DNA of 64,000 bases from Pollenia angustigena (taxonomy: Eukaryota > Arthropoda > Insecta > Diptera > Polleniidae). The stretch lies in contig OV884057.1 in the NCBI GenBank assembly GCA_930367215.1, positions 246,848,830 through 246,912,829 on the forward strand, written 5' to 3'. The position numbers and the translations under genes are program-made. This document shows positions 32,992-44,046 of this stretch, piece after piece. The number at the start of each line of letters is the position of its first letter. Within the stretch, counting starts at the first letter, position 1. The notes below the pieces were generated by a model. The model saw nothing but the letters and a program-made list of their open reading frames with translations. It had not been told where the DNA came from and searched no databases.

Positions 32992-34622
32992 TCTGGGGGG
33001 TGAGAAATTCCAAGTCAGGGTGATGGTACTAGGTCAGTATAGTAAAACCCTCAAAGGGTTTGGCGTTCGTATGTGTCAGTTTTTTTTTATGACATTTTAA
33101 ATTTTTTCCTTATCTTGATGTTTTTTTGTTTAACATAACTCGAGAACCACTTGTCCGATTTTGCTAAAACAAACTCAAAAAAATTTAGAATTACAATTTC
33201 TTTAATCCGTTCATATAACATTTTCTTTATAATCAACAGTTTTGCCAGTAAAAATAAATTTGTGGAGAATTATTTATAATTGATAAGTGCAAAAAAATGT
33301 TCAAGCCTGGATGTATGCAGCAGATTTTATCACAAACCTGCACTGCAATTTTTGTGACTTTTTTTAAGCGATCGGTGAAAATCGTCGGACTTTTGTTTGT
33401 TATTTGAAAGAATACACCCACATTCAGTGATGCCAACAGTAGGGGATTTCCCCTTTTCTAGGGATTTTTTTTTCGGAAAATTTCAACCGTAGGGAAAAGA
33501 GGACACAATTTTTTATTTTAGGGCATATTTATTTATTTAATCAATGGATATTATCCTTACTGACTAATAACAATATTGACTTAAATTTAATGAATAACAA
33601 TATGCATTTTAAAATATACTACAAATTTACAGAATATATGTAGTACATAAAAATTTACGAATAAAGAAAAACAATAAGAAAAATCAACAAATTGTGACAT
33701 AGAATTAAATTGTCTACATAACCTCGAAAAAGGATCAGCAATAGCGAAATTTTCTCCAAAAAAATTTAACAAAAAGCAGATTATAATGACGCGTATTGCG
33801 ACAAAGTATATTAAATTTAGCAGACTCTACAGAAAATCACAACAAACATTACCATTAATAAGATTAACCATAAAAGAAACATTTAACATTGTACGACGAC
33901 TTTTGAGCGATGGTAATTTTATTTATGCCAGTCTTCTAGCATAGGAAGGAAAGTTTGTCGAGTAACTCCAATGAAGATCACGTAAACAGAATAATAAAAA
34001 TTGTTTTTGGACCGATTCAATACGAGAATTGTGAATGTTGAAAATGGATCCCAAATGATTGACCCATATTCTAAGATTGGTCTAACGAGTGATACGTAAA
34101 GTTGCTTCGTTATGTATGGATCGGTGAATTTTTAACCCAGCGCTTAATAAAGCCAAGAACGCCGGGGAAATCCCCTACTGCTGGCATCACTGAATGTGGG
34201 TGTATTCTTTCAAATAACAAACAAAAGTCCGACGATTTTCACCGATCGCTTAAAAAAAGTCACGAAAATTGCAGTGCAGGTTTGTGATAAAATCTGCTGC
34301 ATACATCCAGGCTTGACCATTTTTTTGCACTTATCAATTATAATTCTCCACAAATTTATTTTTACCGGCAAAACTGTTGATTATAAAGAAAAACGTTATA
34401 TGAACGGATTAAAGAAATTGTAATTCTAAATTTTTTTGAGTTTGTTTTAGCAAAATCGGACAAGTGGTTCTCGAGTTATGTTAAACAAAAAAACATCAAG
34501 ATAAGGAAAAAATTTAAAATGTCATAAAAAAAAACTGACACATACGAACGCCAAACCCTTTGAGAGTTTTACTATACTGACCTAGTACCATCACCCTGAC
34601 TTGGAATTTCTCACCCCCCAGA
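32992..34622. repeat. Large inverted repeat, ~460-bp arms
   Basis: The left arm 32992-33453 is matched in inverse by 34164-34622 with few differences. The outermost bases are TCTGGGGGGTGAGAAATTCC. The inner ends of the arms contain CAGTGATGCCAAC, a hAT-like terminus, facing each other. The 710-bp loop holds a Jockey-like non-LTR fragment. No target duplication was found on either the inner or the outer boundary. Confidence 0.85.
33587..34130 (-). pseudogene. Jockey/CR1-like retrotransposon 3' coding fragment
   Basis: On the minus strand, from about 34130, the frame reads PYITKQLYVSLVRPILEYGS followed by IIWDPFS, the typical thumb region after the reverse transcriptase catalytic core. Later frames give LRDLHWSYS-like and NFFGENFAIADPFSRLCRQF, matching the C-terminal block ending in R-L-C-R-x-F-N. 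Several frameshifts and stops separate the pieces, so it is dead. The upstream catalytic domains are absent. Confidence 0.75.
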
Positions 34623-34997
34623 CAATAATCTCAAAAATGTTCCATAGTGTAATTAAAAACACAAAAAAAAATATGTTATATACTACAAAATATTGAAAAT
34701 TTTGTTACTTCGGTTAATCGACTGAAATTAACCGGTTTAATCGTTAATCGAAAAAAGCCAATTTAAAATTAACCGATCAGTTAATCGGGTAGTAATTAAT
34801 CGGTTAACCGGTTGACGGTTAACCGAATGAATACCCTAACATGTACACTATAAACTTCTTTGTGTGGTCTGTGACAATGTACGTTCGGCTGTTACTTTGT
34901 TGTTATTTCTTCAACACAAGCATAAATGTGATAGTATGTGTGTGCCCTTCACTGGCCTAGGGTAAATTATGTACCGATATTCACGAAATTTAACAGT

Positions 34998-35330
34998 AGC
35001 GGTTTGCACCCTTTGTATTAAGTGTACAACTCTGCTTTAATTAAAACGATTTTCTGCTACAAAGCGTGGGTGTCTTTTTTGTTCGTATTGTAAACTAATG
35101 AAGTTGCTGAGTGAGGGAGAGAGACAGATATAGTTTCTTCAACGGTTTTATTCTGGGTTATTTAACAAACGAGTTTACTACAGCTTGTTGTTGGATTTTC
35201 CAACAACAGCGTAGTTAATTTTAGTCTAATACATTTTATTGTTGCAGTGTTGTAAATCTTAGTACTTTAAATAAATTAATAAGATTCACAAGGTCTACAA
35301 GGGACTTTACTATCAAGGGTGAAAACCGCT
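34998..35330. mobile_element. MITE, ends AGCGGTTTGCACCC
   Basis: AGCGGTTTGCACCC is inverted, with one change, as GGGTGAAAACCGCT. Flanking AGT on both sides restores AACAGTGTCAT of repeat D when one copy is removed, so a 3-bp duplication is likely. Confidence 0.65.
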
Positions 35331-35875
35331 AGTGTCATATCTAGTCCTTTAAAACTGTGTCGTACCAAATTTTGTTATGTTTGCATAATTTTTTACGGTT
35401 TAAGGCGTATTAAACTGTTTTCTGGCAGAAGGGCTTATTTGGGCCTATGGTAAATTAGGGACGGGTCTTCACGAAATTTAACAGCGTGATTTCCAGTCGA
35501 ATAAAACGAATTTTTGCAAAATCTTATATCATTCCGTGCATTGGTCCACCATTTATATTAGTTTTTGTAACAAAATTATCAATTTTTTATATATTTATAG
35601 CTCTGTTCCTACTAAACCCATTTTGCTGGATTTCAATCCCAAACTGTTTAGGATAACTACAAGCAGTTTGACACCAAGTTTGTTCACTTCTTTTGAGTTT
35701 TTCGAAAGTGAGCGTGTTTTCAACAGACAGACAGACGGGCATTGCTAAATCGGCTTAGAATTGCTCAAGGACCCAGAATATAAACATATACTTTATGGGG
35801 TCTGAGATGAATAATAAAAAAGTTTCACACGGAATGACAAACCCTCTTCACAACTTATTATGGTGGGTATAAAAA

Positions 35876-36670
35876 CAGTTAGTTTATATAGAAAACTTTA
35901 ATAAAGGCCCAATCAGAAACAAAAATTCCATGCGAGTTTTTTCACTTTTCTACTATCATTCATTTGTTTTTTCCCTTTTTTATCAACTATGGAAAAGGGA
36001 AAAAAATATACAAGCATTCAAAAAGCAATACTATGCATTTTAATTCACATTTTTATTAATTAAAAAAAAACTATTTAATGTTACTTTTGAAAATTGATAA
36101 TAAATAAATAAATGTGATTCTCACGGAATTTATGATTCGAGGAATTATTTCTCGAGAAAAAAGTTTTCCACGGGAAATGAATTCTTTGGGAATATGTATT
36201 TATGATTGGGCTGATATAGTCGTATTTGGATTCAGGAGAAAAAAAATCTGAGATCCCTGGTACATACATTTGTAAAATTTTTTCTTTAACAGTAGGATAA
36301 GCAAGGTTATGCATATATGGTACGTTCTAAAGCTTACTCATAACTGCGGCACCTGCCTAACTTGAGGGTTACACGATCAAGTTTTGGCTATCAAGTTTTA
36401 ATACACTCACACTTTTTTACCAATACACTCATACTTTTAAAAATTGATACGAACTTGCCTCTAAAATTCTCTTGCCAGTGAGTGTATCAATTTTCGTTCA
36501 AGAAAACATCTTATTACAAATCTTTTGAAGTTGTTTTTGTTTTTTTTTTTCACAAATATTTTGCCGGCAAAAGCTGAAGTTCTTTTTTTTACAAATTGTT
36601 GCGGGAATTTTAAAATTTTAACTAAAAACCTAAAAAAATAGTGAAATATGTTTATTAATAAAATTAATAA
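35876..36670. other. AT-rich DNA, no gene recognised
   Basis: Contains two ATACACTCA-type phrases (about 36400 and 36425) and an inverse one near 36480. Short frames here show no domain. Confidence 0.35.
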
Positions 36671-36674
36671 GCAA

Positions 36675-36866
36675 AATGATTTTCTGCGATTCATAGAGCT
36701 GTACAGAAGCCATGAAATTTTATGAATCTTTCATCATATAGGCGAAATGATTTAAAAATAAAAGCCTACGAGTCTTTAGCTTCTGAAACAAAAATGCCAG
36801 TGGAAGAAGTAAAGAAAAAAATAAAGTCCCTTCGAACAGCCTACAGTGCAGAAAAATCAAAAGTGT
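36675..36866 (+). pseudogene. MADF-domain sequence, frameshifted
   Basis: One frame gives NDFLRFIELYRSHEIL and then, after a one-base loss near 36720, another gives NLSSYRRNDLKIKAYESLA followed by SETKMPVEEVKKKIKSLRTAYSAEKSKV. Together these are most of a MADF domain (Adf-1 type Myb/SANT-like DNA-binding domain; hallmark FIELYR..., KAYE.L, V..KIKSLR..Y..E). MADF domains occur in many fly transcription factors and also in accessory proteins of some transposons. A stop follows KSKV, and a pogo element begins six bases later. No start or upstream exon was found. Confidence 0.75.
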
Positions 36867-36872
36867 AAAATA

Positions 36873-37582
36873 CAGTGCTGTCTGGGTAGAGTGAACCCCC
36901 GATGCTATGAATACCTCGTTAGAGTGAACACCAGAATGATAACATTGACTGCTCTGTAGAGTGAACACTCATGAACCTCTATAGAGTGAACATACTTTAT
37001 AGTGAGTTTTTAGGTTTGGCTTAGGAGAAAAACAATGAAAACGAGCATAACAATTAAAGAGAACATAAAATAACGGTAAAGTAACGATTCTTTTAGAGTA
37101 AGTTAACAAGTTACTCTCACAAATACGCATTCTATGAAGTGTTTATTTATGTTAGCCTGCGCGCATGTTCAATTAAGGTCGTGTCTCAAAGTTAATTTCT
37201 GAAAAATTGGTGTTATAAAATTGTTATATACAAATGGATTCGAAAAAGCGACATTACAAAAGAAATTCAAAAAGGTGCTCGTGTTACTTCTTTAGCACAG
37301 CGTTATGGCGTTGCAAAAAAAATTTCTGGCATAAATAAAAAGAAAATCGGAGTAATAAAGCTTATTGGTAACTATACATTTGGAACCCAAAGAAGAAAGA
37401 CGCTTTAAAAAGGAGAGTTTCCATGCATGGAAAAAGCTTTGTACAATTTATAACCTATTAATGCATTTAAAATAAGTAAATAAGTTTTTTAAATAAAAAA
37501 AAATCAACCTTGATTTAGTGAACAACCTGGGTATAGTGAAATCGCTCTGCAAAAATTAGTTCACTCTACCCAGACAGCACTG
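36873..37582 (+). mobile_element. Pogo/Tigger-type element
   Basis: CAGTGCTGTCTGGGTAGAGT at 36873 is inverted at 37563-37582, and both ends abut TA (36871-36872, 37583-37584). The terminal arms extend to about 24 bp (…GAAC). The internal sequence encodes a piece of pogo-type helix-turn-helix. At 710 bp it is an internally deleted copy. Confidence 0.85.
37256..37369 (+). pseudogene. Pogo transposase helix-turn-helix fragment
   Basis: The frame reads TKEIQKGARVTSLAQRYGVA followed by KKISGINKKK. This fits the N-terminal CENP-B/pogo helix-turn-helix (K.G.....LA..YGV.KSTIS.I...K), with the usual S-T lost. The DDE core is absent. Confidence 0.75.
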
Positions 37583-37699
37583 TAGCAAAACATTTTGAGT
37601 TGTTTTCTCGGCGACGACATCTTGAAAAAGTAAATTGCTTTCAACTTGCGTGCAGCCTACGTCACAGCTGTCAACTTTTGCATATTTTGACAATCAGTA

Positions 37700-38416
37700 C
37701 CCATGTTCTGTAATTTTAGTGAGAACTTCTTGCATCGAAAAGATGTGAAACAAAATATCCCATCGTTTCTCGAAAAGTGAGAAAAATGTGTGTCTGTAAC
37801 TCATGTCGAAAACTATCAAAAGAGATTACGTCGTTACGTTATAAATGGCATAATATTGCACTCGAAGCCGATGTGACATTGCAGACGTTCAGAACGCCAG
37901 TAACACATATCGTTGACGGCGACCAAAATTTACTTAAATTGAAAATTTTTCAACGACGGCGGCGTAAACACAACCGTCGGCTATGCCAAATTGTGTAAAG
38001 AGCGACTTAAATGTTTGTTGTTTGCAAACGAGCTTTGAAGACATTCGTATATTTTATAAAAATGTTAAAAGCAAAATAATAAAACAATGAAAAATGTGCC
38101 AAGAACAAAATATTATTATTATTATTCTTTGCATTTTTAATTGTTTTTTAGTGTTAAAATTTTTTCTCGCCCCATTTTTATTCGTGAGTTTATTTGACAG
38201 TTCAAAGCGGGAACTTTTCTCCCCAAAATGTTACAGACACACTTTTACTGTAAATTGGCGAGTAATTTCCTTACGTGACAGCTTGTACTCGGCAAAAAGA
38301 GTTACAGACACAGTTAAGTGAGAAAAACAGCTGTTTGTTTCAATTTATGGCATTTTTGTTTCATTTCACACATTTCAATCGAAAACTTTCTCGACGCGAG
38401 AGTTACAGAACATGGG
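37700..38416. mobile_element. TIR element, ends CCCATGTTCTGTAA
   Basis: CCCATGTTCTGTAA at 37700 is inverted at 38403-38416. Flanks ATCAGTA and CACAGTA are similar but not identical. A 73-codon frame inside (37777-37998, MCVCNSCRKLSKEI... in part) has no domain I recognise, though it is unusually rich in arginine near its end. Confidence 0.6.
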
Positions 38417-38593
38417 CACAGTATATGTAAAAGACTATCAAGAAAATCTTGATCGTGTGGCTGCACTGTAAGCTGGGCGGCAACGACGGTTGCCAGATAG
38501 AAACAAAAAAATATTGATAATTTTCTTCTTTATTAATACTTGAGCTTAAGGTCACTTTTATTTCAAATAGTTCGTTTATTTTTTATATCGATA

Positions 38594-38622
38594 TTTCGAT
38601 TTCCTTTGGAAATCTTCTTCAG
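38594..38622 (-). ncRNA. Hammerhead-like core, left arm of PLE 2
   Basis: The inverse reads CTGAAGA, then GATTTCC-(AAA)-GGAAATC as stem II, then GAAA. The CUGAUGA box has one change (U to A), which would be expected to impair cleavage. Confidence 0.4.
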
Positions 38623-38639
38623 GATATTATATTTATAAA

Positions 38640-39917
38640 ATCCAAATTTTTAATATTTTTAATTAGGCTTTAGTTCATCAAATTTAATTTTCATTAAATT
38701 AATTTTATGAAGAAAGGAATTTTACAACATGAAAATTAATTAAAATTTACTGATAATTTTTCATTCTTGACTCAATCTGGGCTCGAACCCAGGCGTTTTT
38801 ACGGACAGGTTACCCTGACATGTTTCGATTGCAACCACTCAATCTCTTTAGATGGCTTGCCGTTTAACACTCGCAGCCATCGACGACTGCTGACGTCATT
38901 AGTCAAATATCAATCCTTAAACCAAATTGTATTTAACCTTTGGTAGATCGAAATTTGCTTTGAATGATTATCTATTTTAATTTATTTTACATGTTTTTCC
39001 TTTACTTCTGTTTTTTCGTACTTTTGTCAAGAATTCTTCTTGAAGTTCAAAGTACATATTTTGTTTTGTTTTTTCATTTTTTTGTCTTTCTTTTTCTTGC
39101 TGACCTTTTTCAGCACAACTTGAAGGACAAATGCAAACATAGAGCTCGTGCCTTAGCTTTAACAATAATTAGTATTGTGGTTATTTTGTATAACTATTTA
39201 TGGTTTTTAATCCAAATTTTTAATATTTTTAATTAGGCTTAAGTTCATCAAATTTAATTTTCATTAAATTATTTTTATGAAGAAAGGAATTTTACAACAG
39301 CAAATTTCGATCTACCAATTTGGTTTAAGGATTTATGTTTGACTAATGACGCCAGCAGTCGTCGATTGCTGCGAGTGTTAAACGGCAAGCCCTCTGAGGA
39401 GATTGAGTGGTTGCAATCGAAACATGTCAGGGTAACCTGTCCGTAAAAACGCCTGGGTTCGAGCCCAGATTGAGGCAAGAATGAAAAATGATCAGAAAAT
39501 TTTAATTAATTTTCATGTTGTAAAATTCCTTTCTTCATAAAAATAATTTAATGAAAATTAAATTTGATGAACTTAAGCCTAATTAAAAATAATTAGTATT
39601 ATGGTTATTTTGTTGAACTATTTATGATTTTTAATCCAAATTTTTAATATTTTTAATTAGGCTTAAGTTCATGAAATTTTTAATTTTTATTAAATTATTT
39701 TTATGAAGAAAGGAATTTTACAACATGAAAATCAATTAAAATTGTTATTGATAATCTTTCATTCTTGACGTGGCTCGGGCTCGAACCCTGGCCGGCAGGT
39801 TACCATGACATGTTTCGATCGCAACCACTTGATCTCCTCAGATGGATTTGCCGTCTTACACTCGCAGCCATCGACGACTGCTGACGTCACTAGTCAAACA
39901 TCAATCCTTAAACCAAA

Positions 39918-39957
<40 letters not shown>

Positions 39958-40499
39958 GGTAGACCGAAATTTGCTTTCCTGAATGATTATCAATTTTAAT
40001 TGATTTTACATGTTTTTTCCTTTACTTCTGTTTTTTCGTACTTTCGTCAAGAATTTTTCTTGAAGTCCAGGTACATTTTTTTGTTTTTTCACTTTGTCTT
40101 TCTCTTTTCTGTTGACCTTTTTCAGCACAACTTGAAGGACAAATGTACACATAGTGCTCGTGCCTTAGCTTTAACAATAATTAGTATTGTGGTTATTTTG
40201 TTGAACTATTTATGGTTTTTAATCCAAATTTTTAATATTTTTAATTAGGCTTAAGTTCATGAAATTTTTAATTTTTATTAAATTATTTTTATGAAGAAAG
40301 GAATTTTACAACATGAAAATCAATTAATATTGTTATTGATAATCTTTCATTCTTGACGTGGCTCGGGCTCGAACCCTGGCCGGCAGGTTACCATGACATG
40401 TTTCGATCGCAACCACTCGATCTCCTCAGATGGATTTGCCGTCTTACACTCGCAGCCATCGACGACTGCTGACGTCACTAGTCCTTAAACCAAATTGTA

Positions 40500-40530
<31 letters not shown>

Positions 40531-40565
40531 GGTAGATCGAAATTTGCTTTCCTGAATGATTATCC

Positions 40566-40602
<37 letters not shown>

Positions 40603-40950
40603 TTTGGTTTTAGGATTGATGTTTGACTAGTGACGTCAGCAGTCGTCGATGGCTGCGAGTGTAAGACGGCAAATCCATCTGAGGAGATCGAGTGGTTGCG
40701 ATCGAAACATGTCATGGTAACCTGCCGGCCAGGGTTCGAGCCCGAGCCACGTCAAGAATGTAACATTATCAATAACAATTTTAATTGATTTTCATGTTGT
40801 TAAATTCCTTTCTTCATAAAAATAATTTAATAAAAATTAAAAATTTCATGAACTTAAGCCTAATTAAAAATATTAAAAACTAATTAAAAATATTAAAAAT
40901 TTGGATTAAAAACCGTAAATAGTTCAACAAAATAAACACAATACTAATTA
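38640..40950. repeat. Cluster of repeat S copies in alternating orientation
   Basis: At least five S copies or parts are present: about 38640-39235 (-), 39240-39590 (+), 39590-40250 (-), 40250-40555 (-) and 40565-40950 (+). Each has the T-arm-like GGGTTCGAGCCC or its inverse, the CGTCGATGGCTGCGAGTGT block, and ends AATTAGGCTTAAGTTCAT. Long T or A runs (39925, 40500, 40570) separate parts. The cluster splits the left terminal arm of PLE 2. Confidence 0.75.
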
Positions 40951-41331
40951 TATTTATAAAATTTAATAAAAATTAACAAAAAATTGTGTTTGACAATTAA
41001 TAAAAATTAAAATTAAATTTAAAAATTTTTTCAACATTCAACAATAACAATTCATAAAATCAAAATATTGAAAAATTCAAAAGAGGAAACAAAAACAATT
41101 TTAAAATATTTCCCTTTTTCGTCAAAAATTTATTTCTACAAACCTAACTTAAGCCATCTAAACTTTATTTTAGAATAAAATATCTATCTCATTTTCATTA
41201 ACTATAACAAATAAGTCATCTACATATTTTGTTATGATTTTTGGTTTATTAGTCAATTTTCCAGCATCTCCAATAATTGCAGATATTGTGATGGAGAAAT
41301 TAAATTGACTAATAAACCAAAAATCATAACA

Positions 41332-41727
41332 ACATATCGTTAGCTAAAATGCAAAAAGACGTAACTAACAAAAAATTCAAAATCGAGTTTTTGATTGATT
41401 ATTATGAACGCTATAAAACTACATGTCTTGACAAAATTTTACACTTCTGCGATCAAAAATTGCACTTTTATTAACAACAAAAAAAAGGGACGTAACTACA
41501 AGTTTTTTTGTTTGATGTATGCAAAACGACGTAATTACACATTTTTTTTCTAAGAAAATAAAATGAAATTGTTTTCTTTGAAAATTGGTTGAAGAATTCA
41601 ATGGACGACTTATCAATGCATGTTTTTCTGACATGTTTATAGTTTTCAATTTACAAAGTTTTTTGCTTCTCCTGTAAAATTATATTTTTGTTAGTTACGT
41701 CTTTTTGCATTTTAGCTAACGATATGT
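41332..41727. mobile_element. MITE inside PLE 2 reverse transcriptase region
   Basis: A ~43-bp terminal repeat starting ACATATCGTTAGCTAAAATG is inverted at the right. Related phrases (GTTACGGCCTTTTGCATTTT) recur at about 42236, 43140 and 43424, so the family has several partial copies nearby. The right end abuts the YVDD codons. Confidence 0.65.
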
Positions 41728-42124
41728 AGATGACTTATTTGTTATAGTTAATGAAAATGAGATAGATATTTTATTATCAACTTTTAATTCTTTTGATCAG
41801 AATATCAGGTTTACTATTGAAAGGGAATTAAATTATTCGATTCCATATTTGGATACATTGGTAATAAGGAAAGATAAAAGGTTATTGATAGATTGGTATA
41901 AAAAACCAACCTCATCAAGTAGAATCTTAAATTATTTTTCTAAGCATCCTAAGAGGATTATTATTAACACAGCTAATAATCTAATAGATAGAATATTGAC
42001 AATAAGTGACAATAGATTTCATAGGAAAAATAAAAGAATTATTGGAAATATTTTACAAGATAAAAGTTTTCCTAACAAACTAATTCACAAATTAATAAGA
42101 CAAGGAATAAACGTTATAAATTAA
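41723..42124 (+). pseudogene. PLE reverse transcriptase, C-terminal part
   Basis: The frame starts at the catalytic YVDDLFVIVNENEID and stays open for 133 codons. It passes FTIERE, IPYLDTLVIRKD, LIDWYKKPTSSSRILNYFS and ends RQGINVIN. The YxDD box, the (I/L)xFLD-like block and the W/Y-KPTS...N(Y/F) block are typical of Penelope-like reverse transcriptases. No GIY-YIG endonuclease follows before the stop. The upstream part (ADIVMEKL at about 41272) is separated by a MITE and stops. Confidence 0.8.
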
Positions 42125-42454
42125 AGACTACTTAAAACTTAATATCCAAATTTTAGATTCAAGCTTAGAAAACAAAGACGGATTTGTTTCTAAAAAAGAA
42201 ATTAATGGAAAAAAGTACTTTTTAAGAAATGTTAGTTACGGCCTTTTATACTCTATTTTTCTGAAACCAAAAAGCCGTATCTACAAGAATAAAATTGTGC
42301 ATAAAATAAAACAAATGGTTAAGATAAGAAAATAGTGCTTTAAGGACGTAACTAAAAAAGTTTTTAGGTAAATGATGTCTTTTTGTATCTATTTATTGTA
42401 AGTATTTTAAAACAAAACACTAAATTCCTCATAACTATAAAAAAAATTTGTTTA

Positions 42455-42957
42455 ATTTTTAATATTTTTAATTAGGCTTAAGTTCATCAAATTTAATTTT
42501 CATTAAATTATTTTTATGAAGAAAGGAATTTTACAACATGAAAATTAATTAAAATTTACTGATAATTTTTCATTCTTGACTCAATATGGGCTCGAACCCA
42601 GGCGTTTTTACGGACATGTTACCCTGACATGTTTCGATTGCAACCACTCAATCTCCTCAGAGGGCTTGCCGTTTAACACTCGCAGCCATCGACGACTGCT
42701 GACGTCATTAGTCAAACATCAATCCTTAAACCAAATTGTATTTAACCTTTGGTAGATCGAAATTTGCTTTGAATGATTATCTATTTTAATTTATTTATCA
42801 GTAAATTTTAATTAATTTTCATGTTGTAAAATTCCTTTCTTCATAAAAATAATTTAATGAAAATTAAATTTGATGAACTTAAGCCTAATTAAAAATATTA
42901 AAAATTTGGATTAAAAACCATAAATAGTTCAACAAAATAACCACAATACTAATTAAT
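42455..42957 (-). repeat. Repeat S copy in PLE 2
   Basis: The minus-oriented copy at 42455-42790 includes the tRNA-like block; a plus-oriented tail (TTAATTTTCATGTTGTAAAATT...) follows to about 42957, giving a foldback arrangement. Confidence 0.75.
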
Positions 42958-43201
42958 TTATTTAATTTATAAATTTAATTCGAGAAAATAAAATTAAATT
43001 AAAGTGGTTAAGAAAAATAATAACGCAATAACACACATTGAAAGAGAATCAAAGGCAACTTTGTTTTGATTTTTTTCTTGTTTTTTTTTTTTTTTGGAAA
43101 ACTGTAGTTACGGCTTTTTGGTTTATGAAATTGTTAACGTTGCAGTTACGGCCTTTTGTTTTTCGGAAATACAGTCGTTATTTTTGGACGTATACATGTA
43201 A

Positions 43202-43343
43202 GTGCCGGTTCACACACGCCAAGTTTGACTCGTCAAGTCTTGAGTTTTTAGGAGAGAGGGGAAAAGAAATGGCATTTTCTTTTCCCTTCTCTCCTAAAAG
43301 TTCAACACTTGACGATTCAAACTTGACGTGTGTGAACCAGCAC
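43202..43343. mobile_element. 142-bp palindromic MITE
   Basis: GTGCCGGTTCACACACG pairs with its inverse at the right end, and most of the remaining length also pairs, leaving almost no loop. Flanking TAA (43199-43201, 43344-43346) fits a PIF/Harbinger-type TWA duplication. Confidence 0.75.
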
Positions 43344-43824
43344 TAAGATTTTCTGGTTAGATGTGTTTCGGTTAAGTACGTCATAATCAATCAAAAATTC
43401 AAATTTGAATTTTTGAGTAGTTACGGCCTTTTGCATTTTAGGTGACGATATGTATGTTAGAAATGTTACAAATAAATAATGTTCCATTTGAAGAAAGGAT
43501 TAAATTTTAAAAAGCTCTGATTTATAGATATTTATTGAATAAGAATAAATAGGTTGACGAAATGGGAAATAGGTTTAGATCCTTTGGTTGTTTTCTAAAA
43601 TAAAGTTTAGATGCCTTAAGTTAGATTTGTAGAAAAAAATTTTTGACGAAAAAGGGAAATATTTTAAAATTGTTTTTGGTTCCTCTTTTTAATATTTTAA
43701 TATTTTGATTTTATGAATTGTTATTGTTGAATGTTGAAAAAATTTTTAAATTTAATTTTAATTTTTATTAATTGTCAAACACGATTTTTTGTTAATTTTT
43801 ATTAAATTTTATAAATACAATATC

Positions 43825-43853
43825 CTGAAGAAGATTTCCAAAGGAAATCGAAA
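43825..43853 (+). ncRNA. Hammerhead-like core, right arm of PLE 2
   Basis: Same 29-base core as at 38594, in the opposite orientation, within the right terminal arm. Confidence 0.4.
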
Positions 43854-44046
43854 TATCGATATAAAAAATAAACGAACTATTTGAAATAAAAGTGACCTTA
43901 AGCTCAAGTATTAATAAAGAAAAATAATATTTAAAAAAGGTCGAAGAAATAAGAATAAAATTATTGATAATTTTCTTATAAAAGATTTCAATCAAATGAA
44001 AAGAGAACTATCGATTGTTTGCCAGCTCTAGTATGAAAGAAAAATT

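Larger units (their letters stand above)
30128..34838. mobile_element. hAT element, ends TAGGGTRTTCATT
   Basis: The left end TAGGGTGTTCATT and inverted right end TAGGGTATTCATT are flanked by an exact ACATGTAC duplication (30120-30127, 34839-34846). Subterminal TTAACCGATTAA-type motifs are clustered at both ends (30160-30260, 34710-34830), as is common for hAT binding sites. No hAT transposase was recognised in its 4.7 kb, much of which is other repeats. Confidence 0.85.
30048..34954. mobile_element. hAT element, ends CAGTGAAGGGCACA
   Basis: CAGTGAAGGGCACA at 30048 is inverted at 34941-34954. Flanks GCCTTGGG and GCCTAGGG (30040-30047, 34955-34962) match at 7 of 8. Without the inner insertion it would be only about 190 bp, i.e. 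a small MITE that was later entered by a larger hAT. Confidence 0.8.
29350..35875 (+). repeat. Interspersed repeat D, copy 4, with nested insertions
   Basis: Starts AACAAGTTAGAGTGCTATAT and ends GGTGGGTATAAAAA. Sub-units of about 125-150 bp (GGTAAATTATG, CACGAAATTT, AAAACTGTG, CGGTTTTAGGCGTA) repeat inside. It is opened at 30048-34954 by a hAT and at 34998-35330 by a MITE. Confidence 0.8.
38528..43963 (+). mobile_element. Penelope-like element 2, inverted ends, heavily interrupted
   Basis: A 15-bp duplication, ATTGATAATTTTCTT, flanks it (38513-38527, 43964-43978). The left end (CTTTATTAATACTTGAGC...) is inverted near the right end. Further inverted matches link 40951-41175 with 43600-43810, so the left terminal arm was split by repeat S copies. 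Hammerhead-like cores lie in both arms. Reverse transcriptase coding is at 41723-42124; a second, inverted piece of the same YVDD region lies at about 41170-41264. Confidence 0.8.

Noticed and set aside
38513..44035. LTR retrotransposon from long repeated ends
   Set aside because: The ends are inverted rather than direct, and the reverse transcriptase blocks (YVDD, WY-KPTS) are of Penelope type; no gag, protease or integrase was seen.
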